The notes under the pieces are model-generated. The model saw only the letters and a program-made list of their open reading frames with translations, made no database searches and was not told the origin of the DNA. A DNA stretch of 64,000 nucleotides, from the NCBI RefSeq assembly GCF_900103785.1, contig NZ_FNHE01000008.1, forward strand, positions 67,270-131,269, read 5' to 3'. Source of the stretch: Geodermatophilus siccatus (GTDB taxonomy: Bacteria; Actinomycetota; Actinomycetes; Mycobacteriales; Geodermatophilaceae). Made by a program: the position numbers and the translations under genes. This document shows positions 43,872-52,759 of the stretch, piece by piece. Position 1 is the stretch's first letter. Each line of letters begins with the position of its first letter.

Positions 43872-46583
43872 GTGGGCAGCGGTACCGGGACGGCCACGTG
43901 GGTCTACGACTTCAGCGAGGGGAGCAAGGACCAGAAGGACCTGCTGGGCGGCAAGGGCGCCAACCTGGCCGAGATGACCAACCTCGGGCTGCCGGTGCCC
44001 CCCGGGTTCACCATCACCACCGACGCCTGCCGCTTCTACCTCGAGCACGGCAGCACCCCGCCGGAGCTGGCCGACCAGGTGACCGAGCACCTGACGGCGC
44101 TGGAGAAGGCGATGGGCAAGACCCTCGGCGACCCGACGGACCCGCTGCTGGTCTCCGTGCGCTCCGGCGCCGCCGCCTCGATGCCCGGGATGATGGAGAC
44201 CGTCCTCAACGTCGGCCTCAACGACGAGTCGGTCCGCGGGCTGGCCGCCCAGTCCGGCAGCGAGCGCTTCGCCTGGGACTCCTACCGCCGGCTGATCCAG
44301 ATGTTCGGCAAGACCGTCCTCGACATCGACGGCGAGCTGTTCGAGCACGCCCTCGACGAGGCCAAGCGCGAGCAGGGCACCGAGTCCGACCTGGACCTCG
44401 ACGCCGAGCACCTCGAGGACGTCGTCGACCGGTTCAAGGCCATCGTCCGCGAGCAGTGCGGCCGCGACTTCCCGCAGGACCCGCGCGAGCAGCTCGACCT
44501 GGCGATCAACGCCGTCTTCGACTCGTGGAACTCCGAGCGGGCCATCCTCTACCGCCGCCGCGAGCGCATCCCCAGCGACGCCGGCACCGCGGTCAACGTC
44601 GTCGCCATGGTCTTCGGCAACCTGGGCATGGACTCCGGCACCGGCGTCGCCTTCACCCGCGACCCCGGCACCGGCGAGCAGGGCGTGTACGGCGACTACC
44701 TGCAGAACGCGCAGGGCGAGGACGTCGTCGCCGGCATCCGCAACACCGTGCCGCTGCCCGACCTGGAGCGGATCGACCAGGGCGCCTACCGCGAGCTGCT
44801 GTCGATCATGAGCACCCTCGAGTCGCACTACCGCGACCTGTGCGACATCGAGTTCACCGTCGAGCGCAACAAGCTCTGGATGCTGCAGACCCGCGTCGGC
44901 AAGCGGACGGCGGCGGCCGCCTTCCGGATCGCCACCCAGCTGGTCGACGAGGGCCTCATCGACATGGACGAGGCGGTCCGGCGGGTCACCGGCGACCAGC
45001 TGGCCCAGCTGATGTTCCCGCGGTTCGTCTCCGGTGGCGACGCCACCCAGCTCACCCAGGGCATGAACGCCTCGCCCGGCGCCGCCGTCGGCAAGGCGGT
45101 GTTCTCCTCGGAGACCGCCGTCCAGTGGGCCGACCGGGGCGAGAAGGTGGTGCTCGTCCGGCGGGAGACCAACCCCGACGACCTCTCCGGGATGATCGCC
45201 GCCGAGGGCGTGCTCACCAGCCGCGGCGGGAAGACCTCGCACGCCGCCGTCGTCGCCCGTGGCATGGGCAAGACCTGCGTCTGCGGCGCGGAGGAGCTGC
45301 AGGTCGACACGAAGAACCGCCGCTTCACCGCGCCCGGTGGCACGGTGGTCGAGGAGGGCGACGTCATCTCGATCGACGGCTCCACCGGCCGGGTGTGGCT
45401 GGGCGAGGTGCCGGTCGAGGACTCCGCCGTCGTCCGCTACTTCGAGGGCGAGATCGACCCGGACTCCGCCGAGGCCGACGACCTGGTGCGCAGCGTGCAC
45501 CGGGTCCTCACCCACGCCGACGAGGTGCGGCGGCTGGACGTGCGCACCAACGCCGACACCCCCGAGGACTCCGCCCGCGCCCGGCGCTTCGGCGCCCGCG
45601 GCATCGGCCTGTGCCGGACCGAGCACATGTTCCTCGGCGACCGGCGGCAGCTGGTGGAGAGGCTGATCCTCGCCGAGGACGACGAGGGCAAGCAGACCGC
45701 CCTCGACGCGCTCGCGCCGCTGCAGGAGCAGGACTTCCTGGAGATCTTCGAGGCGATGGACGGCCTGCCGGTGACCGTGCGGCTGCTCGACCCGCCGCTG
45801 CACGAGTTCCTGCCCGACCTCACCGACCTCTCGGTGCGCGTCGCCGTCGCCGAGGCCCAGGGGCACCCGGACGAGGCCAACCTCCGGCTGCTGGCCGCCG
45901 TCCGCCGGCTGCACGAGCAGAACCCCATGCTCGGCCTGCGCGGCGTGCGGCTGGGCCTGGTGGTCAAGGGGCTGTTCGCCATGCAGGTGCGGGCGATCGC
46001 CGAGGCGGCCTGCGAGCGCAAGCTGGCCGGCGGCGACCCGCGGCCGGAGATCATGATCCCGCTCGTCGGGGCGGTGCAGGAACTGGAGGCGATCCGCGAG
46101 GAGTCCGAGCAGGTCCTCGCGTCGGTGTTCGAGGAGCGCGGCGTGGAGCTCGAGGTCCTCATCGGCACGATGATCGAGGTGCCGCGCGCGGCGCTCACCG
46201 CCGCCGAGATCGCCCAGTCGGCCGCGTTCTTCTCCTTCGGCACCAACGACCTCACCCAGATGACCTGGGGCTTCTCGCGGGACGACGTCGAGGCCGCGTT
46301 CTTCCACGCCTACCTGGACAAGGGCATCTTCGGCGTCTCGCCGTTCGAGTCGCTGGACCGGCCCGGCGTCGGCCGGCTGGTCGAGGTCGCCGTCGGGGAG
46401 GGCCGGGCGGCGCGGCCGGAGCTCAAGCTCGGCGTCTGCGGCGAGCACGGCGGCGACCCGGACTCGGTGCACTTCTTCCACGAGGTGGGGCTGGACTACG
46501 TGTCCTGCTCGCCGTTCCGCGTGCCGGTGGCCCGGCTCGAGGCCGGCCGGGCGGCGCTGGGGGCGGACCGCGCCGGCTCCTGA
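43872..46583 (+). CDS. ppdK: Pyruvate, phosphate dikinase
   Basis: The 903-residue enzyme interconverts pyruvate, ATP and Pi with PEP, AMP and PPi. The N-terminal ATP-grasp domain begins GGKGANLAEMTNLGLPVPPG, the phospho-carrier His lies in GGKTSHAAVVARGMG near residue 455, and the C-terminal barrel has the proton-donor Cys in GVCGEHGGDP. GTG 43872 follows GGAGGTG. The length matches bacterial PPDKs. Confidence 0.96.
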   Translation: MGSGTGTATWVYDFSEGSKDQKDLLGGKGANLAEMTNLGLPVPPGFTITTDACRFYLEHGSTPPELADQVTEHLTALEKAMGKTLGDPTDPLLVSVRSGAAASMPGMMETVLNVGLNDESVRGLAAQSGSERFAWDSYRRLIQMFGKTVLDIDGELFEHALDEAKREQGTESDLDLDAEHLEDVVDRFKAIVREQCGRDFPQDPREQLDLAINAVFDSWNSERAILYRRRERIPSDAGTAVNVVAMVFGNLGMDSGTGVAFTRDPGTGEQGVYGDYLQNAQGEDVVAGIRNTVPLPDLERIDQGAYRELLSIMSTLESHYRDLCDIEFTVERNKLWMLQTRVGKRTAAAAFRIATQLVDEGLIDMDEAVRRVTGDQLAQLMFPRFVSGGDATQLTQGMNASPGAAVGKAVFSSETAVQWADRGEKVVLVRRETNPDDLSGMIAAEGVLTSRGGKTSHAAVVARGMGKTCVCGAEELQVDTKNRRFTAPGGTVVEEGDVISIDGSTGRVWLGEVPVEDSAVVRYFEGEIDPDSAEADDLVRSVHRVLTHADEVRRLDVRTNADTPEDSARARRFGARGIGLCRTEHMFLGDRRQLVERLILAEDDEGKQTALDALAPLQEQDFLEIFEAMDGLPVTVRLLDPPLHEFLPDLTDLSVRVAVAEAQGHPDEANLRLLAAVRRLHEQNPMLGLRGVRLGLVVKGLFAMQVRAIAEAACERKLAGGDPRPEIMIPLVGAVQELEAIREESEQVLASVFEERGVELEVLIGTMIEVPRAALTAAEIAQSAAFFSFGTNDLTQMTWGFSRDDVEAAFFHAYLDKGIFGVSPFESLDRPGVGRLVEVAVGEGRAARPELKLGVCGEHGGDPDSVHFFHEVGLDYVSCSPFRVPVARLEAGRAALGADRAGS

Positions 46584-46589
46584 GCGCCC

Positions 46590-46653
46590 CCGCGAGATCT
46601 GCACACCGGCGCCCATCAGCGCCCCGATGACGGCGGGTGTGCAGATCTCGCGG
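46590..46653. terminator. Long perfect inverted repeat with 28-nt loop
   Basis: CCGCGAGATCTGCACACC (46590-46607) and its exact inverse complement (46636-46653) enclose a loop that can itself fold (GGCGC, CCATCA, GCGCC). It lies 6 nt after ppdK. It probably terminates ppdK; the arm sequence, with a BglII-like AGATCT centre, is unlike the other terminators here. Confidence 0.65.
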
Positions 46654-46717
46654 AGGTGGCCCGGCACACCGGTCGCACCGGCTCCGGACCGACGGCCTCG
46701 CGTGGTACCCATGACGG

Positions 46718-47347
46718 GTGGGCGTGCGCGCGGGGAGCCTGGTGGGCCGGGTGGTGGGCGCCGTGGTGCTCGCCGTCGTCCTGCTGGTCGTCTCCACCGC
46801 GACGGCGATCTGGTGGACGGCGCGGCAGGACTCGCAGCCGCACTCCGACGCGATCGTGGTGCTCGGGTCGGCGCAGTACAACGGCGTCCCGTCGTCCATC
46901 TTCGAGGCGCGGCTGGAGCACGCGCTGCAGTTGTTCGAGGCCGGGGTCGCGCCGGTGGTGGTGACCGTCGGCGGCAAGGCCGACGGTGACCAGTTCACCG
47001 AGGCGGCGTCCGGGCAGGCCTACCTGGCCGAGGCCGGGGTCCCGGAGGAGGCGCTGCTGGCCGTCGAGGAGGGCGTCGACACGCTGGAGAGCATGCGGGC
47101 CGTCGGCACCGCCTTCGACGAGCGCGGCTGGGACTCGGCGGTGCTGGTCACCGACCCGTGGCACGCGATGCGCGCCGAGCGGATGGCCGAGGACGCCGGC
47201 ATCACCGCGGACAGCTCGCCGACCCGGCAGGGCCCGGCAGTGCAGACCCGCACCACGCAGTTCCGCTACATCCTCCGCGAGACGGCCGCCTACCTGCTCT
47301 ACCGCGCGACCGGCGAGAGCGTCGCCGGGGCGCCGGGGATCGGCTGA
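46718..47347 (+). CDS. YdcF/SanA-type DUF218 membrane-anchored protein
   Basis: The 209-residue protein has one N-terminal transmembrane helix (VVLAVVLLVVSTATAIWW) and the DUF218 domain: SDAIVVLGSAQYNGVPS, then VVVTVGGKA and AVLVTDPWHAMRAERMAED. The family is linked to envelope or vancomycin-related phenotypes in other bacteria; the substrate is unknown. It probably starts a transcript with the next gene and dnaG. Confidence 0.88.
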   Translation: MGVRAGSLVGRVVGAVVLAVVLLVVSTATAIWWTARQDSQPHSDAIVVLGSAQYNGVPSSIFEARLEHALQLFEAGVAPVVVTVGGKADGDQFTEAASGQAYLAEAGVPEEALLAVEEGVDTLESMRAVGTAFDERGWDSAVLVTDPWHAMRAERMAEDAGITADSSPTRQGPAVQTRTTQFRYILRETAAYLLYRATGESVAGAPGIG

Positions 47348-47359
47348 ACGGAGGAGCCC

Positions 47360-47872
47360 GTGCTCGTACTGGGCAAGGCCGGCACGGCCGGCACCGAGAA
47401 GCGCGTCCTGCCCGTGCTGCGCGGCGGCGTCGTCGTCGCCACGCTGCGGGCATCGAACTGGAAGGAGGCGGCCACGGCCGTCGTCGGCAACCGCGAGTGG
47501 GTGCTCGCGAAGGCCAGGCGCGAGCTCACCGGCCGGTGGGCGGCCGACCCCGAGGGGACGGCGCGGCTGCGCGCCCGCCAGACCTCCTTCTGGAGGGGGA
47601 CCTGGGAGGCCGACCTGGAGGGGACGCCGGTGCAGGCCGAGGTGGTCTCGCGGTGGAAGGGCGGCCACCGCTACCGGTCCGGCGGGCGGGTGATCGCCGA
47701 GACCGGGACCACCGGCGGATGGTCGCCCCGCCCCACCCTGACCGCGGACGAGTCGATGCCGCTGGACCACCAGGTCTACCTGCTCTGGTTGGCGCTGGTC
47801 ATGAGCCGCCGCGACGAGGCGGCGACGATGGCCGCGGTCGCCGGCGGCGCAGCCGCGGCGGGAGGCAGCTGA
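47360..47872 (+). CDS. Actinobacterial protein of unknown function next to dnaG
   Basis: The 170-residue soluble protein contains VLRGGVVVATLRASNWKEAAT, REWVLAKARRELTGRW and HQVYLLWLALVMSRRDEAATM. The tail is Ala/Gly-rich. I recognise no domain with a known activity. It starts 12 nt after the DUF218 gene and its stop overlaps the dnaG ATG (TGATG), so it is co-translated with primase. Confidence 0.8.
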   Translation: MLVLGKAGTAGTEKRVLPVLRGGVVVATLRASNWKEAATAVVGNREWVLAKARRELTGRWAADPEGTARLRARQTSFWRGTWEADLEGTPVQAEVVSRWKGGHRYRSGGRVIAETGTTGGWSPRPTLTADESMPLDHQVYLLWLALVMSRRDEAATMAAVAGGAAAAGGS

Positions 47873-49758
47873 TGGCCGGCCGGGGACGCATCCGCGCCGC
47901 CGACATCGCCCTGGTCCGCGAGCGGTCGCGGATCGACGAGGTCGTCGGCGACCACCTGCAGCTCAAGCGCGCCGGCGGCGGCAGCCTCAAGGGCCTCTGC
48001 CCGTTCCACGACGAAAAGTCGCCGTCCTTCCACGTCACGCCCAGCCGGGGGCTCTACCACTGCTTCGGCTGCGGGGTGGGCGGTGACGTCATCCGCTTCG
48101 TGCAGGAGATGGACCACCTGTCGTTCACCGAGGCGGTCGAGCTGCTGGCCGGTCGGGCCGGCGTCGAGCTGCACTACGAGGACGACGGCGGCCGGCCCAC
48201 CGGCGCCCCGGACCGCTCGCAGGCCGGGCAGCGGGCCCGGCTGGTGGCGGCCAACACCGCGGCGGCGGCCTTCTACGCCGAGCAGCTGCGCAGCCCGGAG
48301 GCCGCGCCGGCCCGGCAGTTCCTCGCCGACCGCGGCTTCGACCGGCAGGTGGCGCTGGACTTCGGCTGCGGCTTCGCCCCCGGCGGCTGGGACACGCTGA
48401 CCCGGCACCTGCGCGGCAACGGGTTCACCCAGCAGGAGCTGGTGACGGCGGGGCTGGCCAAGGAGTCCAGCCGCGGCACGCTCATCGACCGCTTCCACCG
48501 TCGGCTGGTCTGGCCGATCAAGGACATCACCGGCGACGTCATCGGCTTCGGCGCCCGCAAGCTGATGGACGACGACCAGGGGCCCAAGTACCTCAACACC
48601 CCCGAGACGCCGCTCTACAAGAAGAGCAGCGTGCTCTACGGCATCGACCGGGCCAAGCGGGACATCGCCCGCCGTCACCAGGCCGTCGTCGTCGAGGGCT
48701 ACACCGACGTGATGGCCTGCCACCTGGCCGGCGTCACCACCGCCGTCGCCTCCTGCGGGACCGCGTTCGGGCCCGAGCACATCAGCGTGCTGCGCCGGCT
48801 GCTCATGGACCAGGACGAGTTCCGCGGCGAGGTCGTCTACACCTTCGACGGCGACGCCGCCGGGCAGGCCGCAGCGATGAAGACCTTCGCCGAGGACCAG
48901 CGCTTCGTCGGCCAGACCTTCGTCGCCGTGGAGCCCGACGGCCGCGACCCCTGCGAGCTGCGGCAGGCGCACGGCGACGCCGCCGTCCGCGACCTGGTGG
49001 GCCGCCGGACGCCGCTGATCGCGTTCGTCCTGAAGACCACGCTGGCCGGCTACGACCTCGACACCGTCGAGGGCCGGGTGGCCGCGCTGGAGAAGACCGC
49101 CCCGCTGGTCGCCCAGATCAAGGACCACGCGCTGCGCCCGGCCTACGCCCGCCAGCTGGCCGGGATGATCGGCAACACCGACGAGGCCGAGGTGCTCGAG
49201 CGGGTCCGCCGGATCACCGGGGACACCGGTGGACCGCCGCAGCGGGGCCGGGCGCGGACGCCGCAGAAGAGCCCGGACGACGTCGCGGTCGAGGTCGAGC
49301 GGGAGGCGCTGAAGGCCGCGCTGCAGAGCCCGGAGCTGGCCGGGCCGTCGTTCGACGCGATCCCGGTCGAGGCCTACACCGACCCGGACTACGCGGCCGT
49401 CGCCGCCGCGGTCGCACGGGCCGGGGGAGCGGCCGCCACCCGCGTCACCGGCCCGGCCTGGCTGGACGAGGTGGCCGCCCACTGCACCCGGGAGAGCGCG
49501 ACCGCGCTGCTGACCGCGCTGGCCGTCGAGCCGATGCGCTCGGTCGGCGAGGCCGACGCCGGCTACGTCAACGCGGTGCTGGCCCGGTTGGAGGAGATGC
49601 ACACCGTCCGGCAGGTGGCCGCGCTCAAGGGCCGGTTGCAGCGGATGAACCCGGTCGAGGCCGGCGACGAGTACATGAAGGCGTTCGGCCAGCTCATGGC
49701 GCTGGAGCAGCAGGCGATCTCGCTGCGCAAGCGCGCGATGGGTGGGCTGGGCGCGTGA
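47872..49758 (+). CDS. dnaG: DNA primase
   Basis: DnaG makes RNA primers for replication. The 628-residue protein has an N-terminal zinc finger (CPFHDEKSPSFHV, then YHCFGCGVGGD), TOPRIM core (VVVEGYTDVMACHLAG and TFDGDAAGQAA) and the C-terminal DnaB-interaction domain. ATG 47872 has ribosome binding site GGAGG. It overlaps the following gene by 4 nt (GTGA). Confidence 0.97.
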   Translation: MAGRGRIRAADIALVRERSRIDEVVGDHLQLKRAGGGSLKGLCPFHDEKSPSFHVTPSRGLYHCFGCGVGGDVIRFVQEMDHLSFTEAVELLAGRAGVELHYEDDGGRPTGAPDRSQAGQRARLVAANTAAAAFYAEQLRSPEAAPARQFLADRGFDRQVALDFGCGFAPGGWDTLTRHLRGNGFTQQELVTAGLAKESSRGTLIDRFHRRLVWPIKDITGDVIGFGARKLMDDDQGPKYLNTPETPLYKKSSVLYGIDRAKRDIARRHQAVVVEGYTDVMACHLAGVTTAVASCGTAFGPEHISVLRRLLMDQDEFRGEVVYTFDGDAAGQAAAMKTFAEDQRFVGQTFVAVEPDGRDPCELRQAHGDAAVRDLVGRRTPLIAFVLKTTLAGYDLDTVEGRVAALEKTAPLVAQIKDHALRPAYARQLAGMIGNTDEAEVLERVRRITGDTGGPPQRGRARTPQKSPDDVAVEVEREALKAALQSPELAGPSFDAIPVEAYTDPDYAAVAAAVARAGGAAATRVTGPAWLDEVAAHCTRESATALLTALAVEPMRSVGEADAGYVNAVLARLEEMHTVRQVAALKGRLQRMNPVEAGDEYMKAFGQLMALEQQAISLRKRAMGGLGA

Positions 49759-50336
49759 CCCTGCTCGACCGCGTGCGGCAGCGGTTCACCCGGCCGCCGG
49801 AACTCGTCCGCGCGGTGGTGCTCGCCTCGTCCGACCCCGACGAGCGGCTGCTGGCCTGGGGGACGCTCGTGCGTGGCGAGGGCTGGCTGGTCGCGACCTC
49901 CCGCGGGCTGCGCCGCGTGCCGGCCGACCTGGCGCTGCCGCAGGCCGGCGAGGTCGGCGTCCTGCCGTGGCACGAGGTCGGCACCGCCCGGTGGACGGCG
50001 ACCGGCGACGGCGGCGGCCGCTTCGAGGTGACGCCGCTGACCGAGGTCGAGCCCGGGGTGCAGGCGCGGCTGCCGGTGGAGCGGCACGCGCTGGCCGACG
50101 CGGGGGGCCTGCCGCCCGTCGTCCGCCGGCGGGTGGACCAGACGGTGGTCGCCAGCCGGCGCGCTCCGCTGCCGGGCGGGGGAGGGGTCGTGCTGGTCGC
50201 CCGGCGGCTGCCCGGTCAGGCGGAGCGGGAATGGACCGTCGTCTTCGACGACGACGCCGACCGCGACGACCCGACCGCGCGCGAGGTCGCCCGGCAGAGG
50301 CTGGCCGAGGCGGTCGCGGCCGACCAGCCGGGCTGA
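49755..50336 (+). CDS. Protein of unknown function downstream of dnaG
   Basis: The 193-residue soluble protein has VVLASSDPDERLLAWGTLVRGE, then WLVATSRGLRRVP and LPWHEVGTARW, resembling a short PH-like beta domain with a helical C-terminus. It is coupled to dnaG by GTGA overlap and followed 4 nt later by a hairpin element. No known domain is recognised. Confidence 0.78.
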   Translation: MTLLDRVRQRFTRPPELVRAVVLASSDPDERLLAWGTLVRGEGWLVATSRGLRRVPADLALPQAGEVGVLPWHEVGTARWTATGDGGGRFEVTPLTEVEPGVQARLPVERHALADAGGLPPVVRRRVDQTVVASRRAPLPGGGGVVLVARRLPGQAEREWTVVFDDDADRDDPTAREVARQRLAEAVAADQPG

Positions 50337-50340
50337 AGGA

Positions 50341-50394
50341 GGACCCCCTGCCTCCCACCGCTCGCAGGCTCGCGGCGGGACCCTGCAGGGGGCC
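50341..50394. repeat. Dispersed intergenic hairpin element after the dnaG operon
   Basis: GGACCCCCTGCCTCCCACC, CGCTCGCAGGCTCGCGG middle, GCGGGACCCTGCAGGGGGCC end; the outer 10-11 bases pair. It is the clearest copy of the family and lies between convergent genes, 4 nt after a stop. Confidence 0.72.
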
Positions 50395-50415
50395 TGACCA
50401 GCGACCGCCGGGGGC

Positions 50416-50736
50416 TCAGAGCCCGCCGGAGGTGTCCGGCGGCGGCAGCGGCGTGTCCGACGCCGGGGTGGTGCCGGGGGCGGTGCGGGCCCGCGGGACC
50501 GAGCCCGGGCGGGACGCCGTCGAGCGGTCGCTGGAGCCACCGAGGCCGACCCGGGCGCGGGCCGAGTTGAGCACGCCGTCGGCTCGGGCCTGCGCCATGC
50601 CGGCCAGCCCCTGCAGCTGTGGGTTGTCCTTGGCCTGCTCCCAGGCCCGGCGGATCTGCTCGTAGCGCTCCGTGCCTGCCCTGGCGCCGAGCACGTAGCC
50701 GGCGCCGAAGCCGACGAGGAAGGACAGCTTCGCCAT
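50416..50736 (-). CDS. YtxH-like small protein
   Basis: The 106-residue protein starts with a glycine-zipper-like hydrophobic stretch (LSFLVGFGAGYVLGARAG) followed by ERYEQIRRAWEQAKDNPQ. This is the layout of YtxH-type envelope or stress proteins in actinobacteria. The C-terminal third is disordered and Pro/Thr-rich. ATG 50736 is preceded by GGAGG on the minus strand. Confidence 0.82.
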   Translation of the reverse strand: MAKLSFLVGFGAGYVLGARAGTERYEQIRRAWEQAKDNPQLQGLAGMAQARADGVLNSARARVGLGGSSDRSTASRPGSVPRARTAPGTTPASDTPLPPPDTSGGL

Positions 50737-50876
50737 GGAGAACCTCCAGGTGAGACGAGGGGGACCGGACGATCACGGTAGTCGCGTTCCGGTGTGGCGC
50801 GCGACGCAGAGGGCCCTGCGCGGCTGCGGGGACGGCGTGGGGTAACCTCGTCCCTGCGCGCGGGCACGCCCGCCGA

Positions 50877-50949
50877 TCCCCCGTAGCTCAATTGGCAGAG
50901 CATGCGACTGTTAATCGCAGGGTTATTGGTTCGAGTCCAATCGGGGGAG
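50877..50949 (+). tRNA. tRNA-Asn (anticodon GTT)
   Basis: The 73-nt cloverleaf has acceptor TCCCCCG pairing with CGGGGGA and discriminator G; CCA is not encoded. The anticodon loop is CTGTTAA, giving GTT (Asn), and the T arm is TTGGTTCGAGTCCAA. A -10-like TAACCT lies at 50843-50848. The 3' half is the integration target of a decayed element, because an imperfect copy lies at 52171. Confidence 0.97.
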
Positions 50950-50950
50950 C
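50915..50950 (+). other. Attachment site within the tRNA-Asn 3' end
   Basis: These 36 bases match 52171-52206 at 31 positions. Integrative elements of actinobacteria often recombine at tRNA 3' ends and leave such direct repeats. Integrase remnants between the copies support this reading. Confidence 0.6.
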
Positions 50951-51188
50951 AACACCGCAGGTCAGCGGCTCGTGAGCGCCTCCAGGCGGAACCAATTGTC
51001 GCTGGAGTCGCAAGAAACCCGTGACATTGGGGCGCGTGACGGCGCTGGGTGGCACCTCTGACGGGCTCTCGACGCTGGCTCGGCCGACGTCGCGGGGCCG
51101 CTGTCTGAGAGCTGGCCGGGTAGTGGCTGCGGTCCTCGGGGTGCCCAGCAGCGCGAGGTTGTGAAGAAGCCCTCGCGGATTCGAGGCG

Positions 51189-51893
51189 CTACAGGGCCCG
51201 CCGGATGACCGCAGCGGTCCTCGGGCTGGCGGTGCCGCGGCCGAGGTAGACGTCCTGGGTCAGGCTGGGCCGGCTGTGGCCGAGGTGGTCGGCGATCTGG
51301 CGAGCGGACAACCCGGCCTCGTCCAGCCGGGTGGCCACGGTCTTGCGGAACGTGTGCGAGGTGGCCCAGGGGAAGCCGGCCCGGTCGAGGGCCTGGCGCA
51401 GGTCGCCGTTGGTGTTGCTCGGATCGCGGAGCCGTCCCTGCGGGCTGGGGAAGAGCACCGGGTCGTCCCCAACGGTGGCCAGAATGGTGATGCGGCGCTG
51501 GAGCAGCTCAACCGTCCGCGGTGGGAGGGTGATGGTGCGCCGCCCGGCGGTGGTCTTCGGCACGTCCTGGATGAGCAGGCCGCGACCTCGCTCGCGGATG
51601 ACGGTGCCGGTCACGGTCAGCGTGCCGGCGTCGAGGTCCACGTCCAAGGGGCGGAGCGCGCAGGCCTCGCCGATGCGCAGGCCGGTGCCGAGCAGGAAAG
51701 CGACGAGGTCGGGCAGGTCCTGGCGGGCCGCCGCGGCGTCGACGACCAGCCGTTCCTGCAGCGAGCGGGCTTCCTCGACGGTGAGCGCCCGGGGGCCGCG
51801 GGCGGTGCGGGCCGTGCGCCGGGCGGTGGCGTGTTCGAGGGATCGCGCCAGCCGCCCATGGGAGCGGGAGAGACTGGATGGTGACCGTGACCT
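51189..51893 (-). pseudogene. Tyrosine recombinase (phage-type integrase), 5'-truncated
   Basis: The open frame of 234 codons ends at TAG 51189-51191. It holds the integrase catalytic domain: GTGLRIGEACALRPLDVDLD (first Arg), KTTAGRRTITLP, the HTFRKTVATRLDEAG box and ADHLGHSRPSLTQDVYLG with the Tyr. The N-terminal arm and most of the SAM-like domain are missing: a stop lies at 51894-51896 and no good start exists. The fragment next to the tRNA-Asn suggests a relic of an integrative element. Confidence 0.82.
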
Positions 51894-52170
51894 TCATCCG
51901 GGTGCAGGCGGGGGTCCCGCGCGCGCAGCATTCCGACGTGCCAGCGTGGCAGCACCGCGGCCGCCCGCAATTCGATCGTCCCCGCCTGCAGGTCCACGGC
52001 GTTCCAGGGCAGTCCGCAGGCCTCGCCGATGCGCAGCCCGGTGGCCATCAGGAAGGCGCCAGGTCGGGCAGGTCCCGGGCGATCACCTTCTCGTCGTAGG
52101 ACAGGGCGGCCCGCAGCTGCCGGAGCTGGGGCTCGGTCAGCGCGCGTTGCCTTCTTGGCCCGGACGGTCG
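51894..52170 (-). pseudogene. Second, frameshifted integrase fragment
   Basis: One frame gives RALTEPQLRQLRAALSYDEK and continues VIARDLPDLAP. After a one-base shift near 52050 another frame gives FLMATGLRIGEACGLPWNAV and LQAGTIELRAAAVLPRW. This is the same recombinase segment as the neighbouring remnant but clearly different in sequence, so it derives from a second integrase rather than a recent duplication. Confidence 0.72.
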
Positions 52171-52206
52171 TCGCAGGGTTATCGGATTGAGTCCCCTCGG
52201 GGGAGC
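52171..52206 (+). other. Imperfect copy of the tRNA-Asn 3' end (relic att site)
   Basis: The 36-base segment starts tcgcagggttatcgg and ends ctcgggggagc; it differs from 50915-50950 at five positions. The two copies bracket 1.2 kb of integrase debris on the minus strand, as expected for an old integrated element that has mostly been lost. Confidence 0.6.
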
Positions 52207-52239
52207 GGAGCTCCAGTTCAGCCGCTTGTAGTGATCGGG

Positions 52240-52512
52240 GGGATCCACGGCGCAGCACGAGGGCCGAACCCGATCGATCGGGGCACGCGCGGCGGCAAGT
52301 ACCACCTGCTCGGCGACGTGCACGGCCTGCCGCTGGACGTGCTCGTCTCGGCGGCCAACCGGCACGACAGCCTGTTCGTCGAGTTGATCCTGGACTCGAT
52401 GCTGGCGATCAAGCGCGGCGGCCGCGGCCCCCCCGCCGACGGTCCGGTCGAGCTGCTGATCCGCCGCCATCGACGGTTCACCGGGGCCAGAGGGCTTGTG
52501 ACGTCACGGTGA
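52240..52512 (+). pseudogene. IS5-family transposase fragment
   Basis: The frame contains GPNPIDRGTRGGKYHLLGD (from 52261), then GLPLDVLVSAANRHDS and LFVELILDSMLAIK. This is the region around the first catalytic Asp of IS5-group DDE transposases. Upstream and downstream catalytic parts are missing and the reading breaks down after about 52440. No terminal inverted repeats were found by eye. Confidence 0.75.
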
Positions 52513-52759
52513 TGACGCGGTGACGCAGGACCACGATCCTGAAAGTGATCGAGCGAATCCACACCGACGAACGCTGTGGCTTGCATGTGGCCGGGGACAC
52601 CACCCCTCATGCCCTTGTCCCGACCAGCCGCGTCCCGCATCGCCTCGATCCGTGCTGGCCGGCTGCCGAGGGACCCGATCAGCTCGTCCGACCTCGTAGC
52701 TAGCCGTCCAGGAGCGGACCTCAGCCGCCTTTCCGTCACACCATCTTGAGGAGCCCCGC

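Noticed and set aside
43761-46712. Long minus-strand frame antisense to ppdK
   Set aside because: Shadow frame without motifs; the plus-strand ppdK is unambiguous.
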